Of a stretch of 64,000 bases of DNA, positions 57,869 through 64,000 are shown piece by piece (position 1 is the stretch's first letter; each line of letters begins with the position of its first letter). Origin of the DNA: Microbacterium sp. SORGH_AS_0862 (GTDB lineage: Bacteria; Actinomycetota; Actinomycetes; Actinomycetales; Microbacteriaceae); NCBI RefSeq assembly GCF_030818795.1, contig NZ_JAUTAY010000001.1, positions 2,604,001-2,668,000 on the forward strand, read 5' to 3'. Under the pieces are notes generated by a model. It was not told the origin of the DNA and searched no databases. It saw only the letters and a program-made list of their open reading frames with translations. The position numbers and the translations under genes were made by a program.

Positions 57869-58315
57869 TCAGTCTCCCGCCGCCCGCACCAGAACCTCGT
57901 TGCGTTGCCGGATGAGCCGCCGCAGATACGGCACCAGCACGAGTCGTTCGGCCAGCCGGCCGAAAACCGGCGACGCGATCGTGAGGATGTCGGTCATGAC
58001 GGTCAGCCCATCCTGGGTCTCGAATCGGTGCTCGTGACGGAAAGTGCGAAACGGACCTCGCACCTGCTCGTCGACGAAGCGGCGAGGACGATCGAGCGCG
58101 GTGATCTCGGATGTCATCCGGAAGCGCCAACCGAAGTGCCGGGCGCTCCAGGTGACGGTTTCGCCCAGGCCGATGAGCCCGCTCGTGACTCCGCCGACGG
58201 CGCGTTCACCGGAACGCACCATCGATTCGAGGTGCGCATCGATGCTGAGCGATTGATCGAACAGCCGCTCGACGGGCACCCTCGCGTGGGTGACGACGGT
58301 GAAACTCGAGACCAT
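57869..58315 (-). CDS. SRPBCC-family protein
   Basis: The 148-residue START-like fold is recognised by FTVVTHARVPVERLFDQSLS at the start, ITALDRPRRFVDEQVRGPFR in the middle and a terminal long helix (LVPYLRRLIRQRNEVLV). Close relatives are cyclase/dehydrase-like or CoxG-like proteins; in several actinobacteria such a gene neighbours a TIGR01777 epimerase, as here (43 bases from the next gene). It probably binds a lipid or polyketide-like ligand. Confidence 0.85.
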   Translation of the reverse strand: MVSSFTVVTHARVPVERLFDQSLSIDAHLESMVRSGERAVGGVTSGLIGLGETVTWSARHFGWRFRMTSEITALDRPRRFVDEQVRGPFRTFRHEHRFETQDGLTVMTDILTIASPVFGRLAERLVLVPYLRRLIRQRNEVLVRAAGD

Positions 58316-58357
58316 GCGTCGACTCCTCTTCCTCTATGTGGCCGTGGCTGCGCCGCG

Positions 58358-59314
58358 TCAGATCGCGTCCTCGAGATGCGGCCGGCAGAAGGTGTATCCG
58401 GCAGCGTCGAGTACGCCCGGCACGACCCACCGGCTCTTGAGGACGAGCTCCGGTTCGGTACGCAGCACCCACATCGCGGGCTCCAGCATCCATCGCCACG
58501 CGGGCAGCCCGATCGGCATGCCGGTCTTCCGGCGCAGCGCGCGCATGAGGGTGCGGTTGTCGGTCGGCTCAGGGCTCGCGAGGTTCACGGCGCCGGTGAT
58601 CTCCTCATGCTCGCCGAGGAACCGGACGGCTCCGATCACGTCATCGATGTGCACCCAGCTGAACTTCTGCCGCCCACGTGTCCGGTGCCAGCCGGAGCGC
58701 GGGGATCCGGTCGGATCCGGCCCGATGCCGCGGTATCGACGGTGAGGGAACCAGGGCGAGTCGATCTGCGGTCCACCCAGTCCCCAACGCGCGAGGCGGC
58801 GAAGCATGTCGGGCGCGGGGCCGTCGCCGAACACGATGGCCATGCGCAGCGCCACGCGGCGGGTGCGCGGCAGCTCGTCGGCGAAGAACTCACGTTCCCA
58901 TTCCCGCGCGACGTCCACGGAGAATCCCTCTCCGACGATGCCGGACGCCTCGTCGTTGGGGCGCTGCGCTTCGTGCCGGTAGATGGTGGCCGTGGATGCG
59001 TTCAACCACAGCGGGGGTGGGGTCTCTGCCGCCGCTACGGCGTGGCGGAGGGCCCGCGTGGTCTCGACGCGTGAGCGCAGGATCTCGTCCCGATTGGTGT
59101 CGTTGTACCGGCAGTTCACCGACTTGCCGGCGAGATTGATGAGGAGGTTGGCGCCGTCGACCGCGTTCACGAGAGCACGCGGATCGTTCCAGCCGACGCG
59201 CTCCGCGCGACCGACGCGTCGTATCCGGTATCCGTCGGCTCGCAACGCCTCGACGAGCTCGCGCCCCACGAAACCGCTCGCTCCCGCGACGACCGCCACC
59301 CGCTCGTCCGCCAT
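58358..59314 (-). CDS. TIGR01777-family NAD-dependent epimerase
   Basis: This 318-residue short-chain-type protein has a dinucleotide-binding motif (VAVVAGASGFVGRELVEAL) and the SDR-like LLINLAGKSVNCRYNDTNRD. A TIGR01777-type C-terminal DUF1731-like domain follows (AWRWMLEPAMWVLRTEPEL, then LKSRWVVPGVLDAAGYTF). The reaction is unknown; the related YfcH in E. coli is uncharacterised. ATG 59314 is used, as upstream extension shadows the opposite gene. Probably an operon with the SRPBCC gene. Confidence 0.88.
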   Translation of the reverse strand: MADERVAVVAGASGFVGRELVEALRADGYRIRRVGRAERVGWNDPRALVNAVDGANLLINLAGKSVNCRYNDTNRDEILRSRVETTRALRHAVAAAETPPPLWLNASTATIYRHEAQRPNDEASGIVGEGFSVDVAREWEREFFADELPRTRRVALRMAIVFGDGPAPDMLRRLARWGLGGPQIDSPWFPHRRYRGIGPDPTGSPRSGWHRTRGRQKFSWVHIDDVIGAVRFLGEHEEITGAVNLASPEPTDNRTLMRALRRKTGMPIGLPAWRWMLEPAMWVLRTEPELVLKSRWVVPGVLDAAGYTFCRPHLEDAI

Positions 59315-59362
59315 GCACTCCGCCCCCTGTCGGCACCCGTGTCTCGACCGTACCGTGGCGTC

Positions 59363-59788
59363 GTGACCGGCTTCACTGCGCCCGCGATAATGGAGCGGAT
59401 GGAGCCGTGGGAACTGCGCGAGTGGCATGCCGAGTACCTCGACGCCTGCAACCGTCACGACCTGGACGCCATCCGCGCGTTGGTCGCTTCGGACGTGCGT
59501 CGCGCGCACCTGCCCAGCGGACGGGACGCATGGATCGACGATCTCGCGGATCTTTTCCACGCCTTCCCCGATTGGCAGTGGCGACGCATCCAACTCGTGA
59601 TCGAGGACGACCGGATCGCCGCACACCTGCGCGGCAGCGGAACCCACACCGGCGTCTACCGCGGGATCGCGGCCACACGCCGACACGTCAACGTCGCGGA
59701 GTTCGCGATGTACCGGGTGGTCGGCGGCCGCATCGCCGAGTTCACGGGAACGGGCGACGCCGAACTGCGGCAGCAGCTCGGAGCGTGA
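59363..59788 (+). CDS. SnoaL-like/NTF2-fold protein
   Basis: The roughly 141-residue protein has the NTF2 cone pattern: WHAEYLDACNRHDLDAIRAL, then LADLFHAFPDWQWRRIQLVI and RGSGTHTGVYRGIAATRRHV, with RVVGGRIAEFTGTGD at the end. Such proteins include polyketide cyclases and limonene-epoxide-hydrolase-like enzymes. GTG 59363 lies 6 bases after TACCGT, suggesting a leaderless start; ATG 59390 is an alternative. Confidence 0.8.
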   Translation: MTGFTAPAIMERMEPWELREWHAEYLDACNRHDLDAIRALVASDVRRAHLPSGRDAWIDDLADLFHAFPDWQWRRIQLVIEDDRIAAHLRGSGTHTGVYRGIAATRRHVNVAEFAMYRVVGGRIAEFTGTGDAELRQQLGA

Positions 59789-59794
59789 GGCGCG

Positions 59795-60142
59795 TCAGTG
59801 CGCGGCGTCGTAGGCGTCGATGACGGATGCGGCGACGCGCCCGCGCTCGGAGACCTGGTGGCCGTTGGCCTTCGCCCACTCCCGGATGGCGGCGAGGTCC
59901 CGCGACGAAGAGGCGGTCCGAGCACGCGGCTTGATGCTCGCCGTCGAGCGGCCCGAGGATATGCGGCGGGCTGCCGACACATACGGAGCCATCGCATCGC
60001 GCAGCGCCGCGGCGTTCGCGTCCGAGAGGTCGATCTCGTACGCGATGCCGTCGAGGGAGAAGAGCACGGTCTCGCCCTCGCCCACCTCCAGGACGGAGTC
60101 GTCGAGGTCGTCTACGAGCTGGTGGACGATTCTGCGCGCCAT
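59795..60142 (-). CDS. lsr2: Lsr2 nucleoid-associated protein
   Basis: The 115-residue H-NS-like silencer of actinobacteria has an N-terminal oligomerisation domain (RRIVHQLVDDLDDS, then VLFSLDGIAYEIDLSDANAA). The C-terminal DNA-binding domain (IREWAKANGHQVSERGRVAA) contains the RGR AT-hook-like motif. It coats AT-rich, often foreign DNA and could affect expression from the prophage and accessory genes. Convergent with the NTF2-fold gene. Confidence 0.95.
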   Translation of the reverse strand: MARRIVHQLVDDLDDSVLEVGEGETVLFSLDGIAYEIDLSDANAAALRDAMAPYVSAARRISSGRSTASIKPRARTASSSRDLAAIREWAKANGHQVSERGRVAASVIDAYDAAH

Positions 60143-60169
60143 GACGTCACCATACAGATCACCGGCTGA

Positions 60170-61018
60170 TCAGGGCAGCAGCCGCGCCCGGCGCGCCTTG
60201 GCCACGGCCGCGTGCCGCGTCGTCGCCTCCAGCTTCGACATCGCCGCCGCGAGGTACGACTTGACGGTCGTCTCCTTCAGCGCGAGCTCCTGCGCGATCT
60301 GCGCGTTGGTCGACCCCAGGGCGGCGCATGCGAGCACGTCCAATTCGCGCGGCGACAGCTGGACCGACGCCGACGGTGCGGGTTGGTCGCCCGCCGCGAC
60401 CTCCGCGAGGCGGCGTTCGACGGCGGCGAGACGCTCGCGCAGCGCAGCGTCGCTGACCGTCGCGGAGATCGCACGCAGTTCCGCGAAACTCTCCCGCACC
60501 TGCTCGCGCGCCGCCGCATCCCACGCGCTCTCCGGTGCTGCGTCCTGCGCGCGCTCGACACGGCGGGCGACCTCGTCGCGGATGCGGAGCTCCGACGCGA
60601 GCGCGTCGGCGATCCTCAAAGCCGGTGCCGCCGTCACGTCGTCCACGGCCGTCTGACCCCAGGAGCCGCAGTACAGCACGCCGCGGGTGCGGCCCGCCGC
60701 GACCACGGGAACCGCGAAGAGCGTCGCGATGCCTTCGCCGAGGATCGGACCGTCGTAGTCGTGGGTGATCCCGCGTGCGCTCCGGTAGTCCAGAGCCAGC
60801 CGTGGACGCTTCTCGGTGAGCGCCCGCCCACCGAGTCCCCGCTGCTCGCGCACGATGAGGCCTTCGATGGTCCGCCCGCGGGCGCCGACGATGGAACTCA
60901 CGTGCACGGAGTGCTCGCGTACGAGCCCGCCGAAGGCGACGGGGAAGCGTGTGCGGGCGACCAGATCGTGGACGGCACGCGTCATCAACTGCAGGTCGCT
61001 GGTGGTTCCGGGGGACAT
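60170..61018 (-). CDS. GAF-LuxR transcriptional regulator
   Basis: The 282-residue regulator has an N-terminal GAF-like sensory domain (VREQRGLGGRALTEKRPRLA, then FAVPVVAAGRTRGVLYCGS), a helical linker, and a C-terminal LuxR helix-turn-helix (LSPRELDVLACAALGSTNAQ, IAQELALKETTVKSYL). It is divergent from DUF485-actP, separated by 131 bases, and is likely to control acetate uptake in response to a metabolite. Signal unknown. Confidence 0.88.
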   Translation of the reverse strand: MSPGTTSDLQLMTRAVHDLVARTRFPVAFGGLVREHSVHVSSIVGARGRTIEGLIVREQRGLGGRALTEKRPRLALDYRSARGITHDYDGPILGEGIATLFAVPVVAAGRTRGVLYCGSWGQTAVDDVTAAPALRIADALASELRIRDEVARRVERAQDAAPESAWDAAAREQVRESFAELRAISATVSDAALRERLAAVERRLAEVAAGDQPAPSASVQLSPRELDVLACAALGSTNAQIAQELALKETTVKSYLAAAMSKLEATTRHAAVAKARRARLLP

Positions 61019-61149
61019 AGGTGCTACCTACTTCCGGGGGTGTCGGCCTCGTTGCCGATTTTCGTAGCGTCGACCCTACCATCGCCGCGAAGAGGCGACG
61101 ACGGCTCGGATGGACACCCCGCATCCGCGGCATGAGGCAAGGAGGCCAC

Positions 61150-61503
61150 ATGACTGAATCGCACGACCGCGCCGCTGACGGCGCGGGAATCGACTACATC
61201 GAGGTGGAGGAATCACCCCCGTTCCAACGCCTGAAACGAGCACAGCGCGCGTTCGTCTTCCCCCTCGCGATCGCGTTCCTGCTCTGGTACTTCGCTTACG
61301 TGCTGCTTTCATCCTTCGCCGCGGACTTCATGGCCACGCGCGTCTCGGGTGACATCACCGTGGGTCTGCTGCTCGGGCTCGGCCAGTTCGTCTCGACGTT
61401 CGTCATCACGATGGCCTACGTCGCCTACGCCAACCGGCGCCTCGACCCGCAGTCGCGCGCGATCCGTGAGGATCTGGAGCGGCGAGAGGCGGGTGCGCGA
61501 TGA
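61150..61503 (+). CDS. DUF485 membrane protein
   Basis: The 117-residue protein has two membrane helices (FVFPLAIAFLLWYFAYVLLS and TVGLLLGLGQFVSTFVITMA) after a soluble N terminus, matching the DUF485/YjcH family that accompanies the acetate permease ActP. ATG 61150 follows AGGAGG. It overlaps actP by 4 bases and is probably a partner or stabiliser of the transporter. Confidence 0.92.
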   Translation: MTESHDRAADGAGIDYIEVEESPPFQRLKRAQRAFVFPLAIAFLLWYFAYVLLSSFAADFMATRVSGDITVGLLLGLGQFVSTFVITMAYVAYANRRLDPQSRAIREDLERREAGAR

Positions 61504-63116
61504 ACGAGGTCTTCGGAGCCATCCATGCCGCCGTGCAGACGGTCGAGAACGATCCCGTCCTGAACATCTCGATCTTCGCGGCGTTCGTCGCGGTGACGCT
61601 GTTCATCGTCATCCGCGCTTCCCGTAACAACAAGACCGCCGCCGACTACTACGCCGCCGGTCGCTCTTTCACAGGGCCGCAGAACGGCTTCGCGATCGCC
61701 GGCGACTACCTGTCGGCGGCATCCTTCCTCGGCATCTGCGGAGCCATCGCGATCAACGGCTACGACGGCTTCCTCTACTCGATCGGCTTCTTGGTTGCGT
61801 GGCTCGTCGCGCTGCTGCTCGTGGCCGAGCTCATGCGCAACACCGGTCGCTTCACGATGGCCGACGTCCTGTCGTTCCGCCTCAAGGAACGTCCGGTGCG
61901 GATGGCGGCGGCCATCACGACCCTGGCGGTGTGCTTCTTCTATCTGCTCGCGCAGATGGCGGGCGCCGGTGGTCTCGTCTCGCTGCTGCTGGGTATCGGC
62001 GACCAGATCGGGCAGTCCATCGTCGTCGCGGTGGTCGGCGTGCTGATGATCGTCTACGTGCTCATCGGCGGGATGAAGGGGACGACCTGGGTCCAGATCG
62101 TGAAGGCCTTCCTCTTGATCGGCGGCGCTCTCGTGATGACCGTCTGGGTGTTGGCGATCAACGGCTTCAACCTGAACACGCTGCTGGAGAGCGCGGTCGC
62201 CGCCTCGCCGAAGGGTGAAGCGGTGCTGGGCCCGGGACTGCAGTACGGCAAGAACCCGTGGGACTTCATCTCGCTCGCCCTCGCCCTCGTGCTCGGCACG
62301 GCGGGCCTGCCGCACGTGCTGATGCGCTTCTATACGGTGCCCACCGCGAAGGAAGCACGGCGTTCGGTGGTGTGGGCGATCTGGCTGATCGGCCTCTTCT
62401 ATCTGCTCACTCTCGTGCTCGGTTACGGCGCGGGCGCACTGGTGGGGCCCGAGACGATCGCGGCGGCGCCGGGCGGCGTCAACTCCGCGGCTCCGCTGCT
62501 CGCGCTCTACCTGGGCGGCCCCGTTCTGCTCGGCTTCATCTCCGCGGTGGCATTCGCCACCATCCTCGCGGTCGTCGCCGGCCTCACGATCACGGCGGCG
62601 GCATCGTTCGCGCACGACATCTACGCGAGCGTCGTGAAGAAGGGGAACGTCCCGCCGGACGGGGAGGTCAAGGTCGCGCGGCGCACGGTCATCGTCATCG
62701 GGGTGCTGGCCATCCTCGGCGGCATCGGCGTACAGGGTCAGAACGTGGCGTTCCTGGTCGCGCTGGCCTTCGCCGTCGCCGCCTCGGCCAACCTGCCCAC
62801 CATCCTGTTCTCGCTGTTCTGGCGCAAGTTCACGACGCGCGGCGCGGTGTGGAGCATGTACGGCGGGCTCGGGGCGGCGATCGTGCTGATCGTGCTGTCG
62901 CCCGTGTTCTGGGGCACGCCCACGAGCGTGTTCAAGGACGTGGGCGTCGCGATCTGGCCGCTCAACAATCCGGGCATCATCTCGATCCCGTTGGGCTTCT
63001 TCCTCGGATGGCTGGGGTCGGTGACCTCACGCCGCGCCGAGGACCGCAAGAAGGCCGCCGAGATGGAGGTGCGCTCGCTCACCGGGTTCGGCGCCGAGAA
63101 AGCGGTCGACCACTAG
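61500..63116 (+). CDS. actP: Cation/acetate symporter ActP
   Basis: This 538-residue sodium:solute symporter has about 13 membrane segments. Typical sequence includes SRNNKTAADYYAAGRSFTGP, then QNGFAIAGDYLSAASFLGIC, and ITTLAVCFFYLLAQMAGAGG, characteristic of ActP. It takes up acetate and other short carboxylates, fitting the nearby PoxB, which makes acetate, on the far side of the prophage. It is co-transcribed with DUF485 and ends at a convergent terminator. Confidence 0.94.
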   Translation: MNEVFGAIHAAVQTVENDPVLNISIFAAFVAVTLFIVIRASRNNKTAADYYAAGRSFTGPQNGFAIAGDYLSAASFLGICGAIAINGYDGFLYSIGFLVAWLVALLLVAELMRNTGRFTMADVLSFRLKERPVRMAAAITTLAVCFFYLLAQMAGAGGLVSLLLGIGDQIGQSIVVAVVGVLMIVYVLIGGMKGTTWVQIVKAFLLIGGALVMTVWVLAINGFNLNTLLESAVAASPKGEAVLGPGLQYGKNPWDFISLALALVLGTAGLPHVLMRFYTVPTAKEARRSVVWAIWLIGLFYLLTLVLGYGAGALVGPETIAAAPGGVNSAAPLLALYLGGPVLLGFISAVAFATILAVVAGLTITAAASFAHDIYASVVKKGNVPPDGEVKVARRTVIVIGVLAILGGIGVQGQNVAFLVALAFAVAASANLPTILFSLFWRKFTTRGAVWSMYGGLGAAIVLIVLSPVFWGTPTSVFKDVGVAIWPLNNPGIISIPLGFFLGWLGSVTSRRAEDRKKAAEMEVRSLTGFGAEKAVDH

Positions 63117-63120
63117 CGAC

Positions 63121-63157
63121 ATCGTCCGGCGGGCGGCCTACACGCCCGCCGGACGAT
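63121..63157. terminator. Bidirectional terminator between actP and ogt-like gene
   Basis: A perfect 14-bp inverted repeat (63121-63134 and 63144-63157) with a 9-base loop lies between the convergent genes and overlaps the last codons of the ogt-like gene. There is no U tract, as is usual in such GC-rich genomes. Confidence 0.88.
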
Positions 63158-63656
63158 GCGCGGCCTCGAGATCGAGCAGGTAGCGCTTGTGCTCGGGGCG
63201 TCCGCCGTACTCGCCGATCGACCCGTCGGAGCGGATGACGCGATGCGCGGGGATCACGAGCGAGATCGGCGTGTGGGCGCACGCCGAACCGACCGCGCGA
63301 TGCGCCCGCGGCGACCCGGCCTCGATCGCGATCTCACCGTAGCTCGCCGTCTCGCCGTAGGGGATGCGGGATACCGCTTCCAACGCGTCACGGGAGAAGC
63401 CGCTGACGAGACTCAGGTCCAGCGCGACCTCGAACGTCGTGCGCGTCCCTTCGAAGTACTCGTCCACCTGGCTGAGCAGCGAGTCGGCATCGTCGTCGAT
63501 CGGTGCCGGCTCCCCGCCCAGGCGCTGCGTCCACGCTGCGAGGACGGAGCCGAACGGCGCGGCGAGGAACTCGAAGCCGATGAGGCCGGCGTCGCTCGTC
63601 AGAACGAGGGCATCGCCGAGGGGCGTGGGATGGATGCGGAAGCCTGTCGGGGTCAT
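63138..63656 (-). CDS. Ogt/MGMT homologue lacking catalytic cysteine
   Basis: The 172-residue protein is a full-length O6-alkylguanine-DNA alkyltransferase homologue: N-terminal domain, then IPYGETASYGEIAIEAG, HRAVGSACAHTPISLVI and RSDGSIGEYGG. The family active site PCHR reads PAHR (IPAHRV); residue 137 is Ala (codon GCG at 63248-63246 on the minus strand), so it cannot accept an alkyl group. The DNA-binding arginine finger region and tyrosine are kept, as in alkyltransferase-like proteins that bind lesions and pass them to nucleotide excision repair. ATG 63656 has GAAGGA upstream. Confidence 0.85.
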   Translation of the reverse strand: MTPTGFRIHPTPLGDALVLTSDAGLIGFEFLAAPFGSVLAAWTQRLGGEPAPIDDDADSLLSQVDEYFEGTRTTFEVALDLSLVSGFSRDALEAVSRIPYGETASYGEIAIEAGSPRAHRAVGSACAHTPISLVIPAHRVIRSDGSIGEYGGRPEHKRYLLDLEAAHRPAGV

Positions 63657-63854
63657 GTGCTCATCCTTCTCGTGCGTGCACTCCTTCCGCGGGGAGAGCG
63701 TCCGCCCGGCGGACAACGCGCGGGCCGGGTGAACGTGGGGAGGAACGGCCGGTCCGTCCGGCGTGTCGCCAATCCGGCGAAACTCGGCCGTGGTTGAGCC
63801 CCGCTCGCCCATCTCACGCCTATGGTGACACGTGTGTGGCGTGGAGAAGGCACC

Positions 63855-64000
63855 ATGATCTCTGGTGCAGACGAGGCGACGAATCCGGTGCGCCCGAGTG
63901 ATCTCGGCGTCGCGGAGCCCGGTGTCGTCGTCGCGCACGTGGCCGACCCCGAGCGCGCACGGCTGCGCGCACAGGCCGCACTGCTCGGCGGGCGCTCGAC
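63855..64000 (+). CDS. Start of unidentified gene, 3' partial
   Basis: ATG 63855 opens a frame that runs off the window (48 codons). The visible sequence (PVRPSDLGVAEPGVVVAHVA, then DPERARLRAQAALLGGRS) is coding-like but too short to identify. It is divergent from the ogt-like gene across about 200 bases that should hold both promoters; no clear boxes were seen there. Confidence 0.5.
   Translation, partial: MISGADEATNPVRPSDLGVAEPGVVVAHVADPERARLRAQAALLGGRS

Noticed and set aside
1..64000. CRISPR array, rRNA genes or intact insertion sequences
   Set aside because: No regularly spaced repeats, rRNA-like segments or complete transposase genes with terminal repeats were seen.

Overview
The window is GC-rich, densely packed DNA of an actinobacterium. 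An Lsr2 nucleoid protein, the imuA-imuB-dnaE2 mutagenesis operon, many GTG starts, several apparently leaderless genes (a TANNNT box about 7 bases before the start codon) and the actinophage-type prophage all fit the Microbacteriaceae, most likely Microbacterium. This is inferred from gene content; there is no rRNA here to confirm it.

Layout. (1) Bases 1-8880 are host core DNA: the end of imuA, imuB, dnaE2, a HesB-like protein, a degraded secreted-protein gene, a TetR regulator and poxB, ending at tRNA-Arg(CCT). (2) Bases 8931-49310 are a complete-looking siphovirus prophage of about 40.3 kb inserted in the 3' end of that tRNA, bounded by identical 23-bp cores and flanked on the inside by matching 19-bp arm-type integrase sites. 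(3) Bases 49.3-53.9 kb are an accessory scar: the C-terminal half of a serine recombinase, a fragment of a probable DNA-binding protein, a DUF3846 gene, and a four-gene operon of WXG100-type proteins, a lipoprotein and a DUF1023 hydrolase. It ends in a hydrolase gene that has lost its 5' half. (4) Bases 54.3-64.0 kb are host DNA again: a rifampin ADP-ribosyltransferase (arr), assorted enzymes and regulators, lsr2, a GAF-LuxR regulator, DUF485-actP acetate uptake, and an Ogt homologue with alanine in place of the catalytic cysteine.

Prophage. The leftward lysogeny genes (integrase, ImmA/IrrE peptidase, repressor) face a rightward early operon across an operator cluster built on GTTGC/GCAAC half-sites. 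The early operon carries Cro-like and excisionase-like proteins, many small and zinc-binding proteins, an HD hydrolase, and a modification/replication cassette (helicase-methyltransferase fusion, unusual C5-methyltransferase, PD-(D/E)XK nuclease, SNF2 helicase). The late genes follow in standard order: terminases, portal, ClpP-like protease with a nested scaffold gene, decoration and capsid proteins, connectors, tail tube, tail chaperones joined by a -1 frameshift at CCCAAAA, tape measure, tail tip, lysis genes and fibres. Likely cargo expressed in the lysogen includes a lipoprotein paired with a self-controlled ribbon-helix-helix protein, and an acetyltransferase next to an SGNH-esterase tail protein, which suggests a surface-acetylation system. 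Two possible frame disruptions (small terminase, endolysin tail) leave open whether the phage is fully functional.
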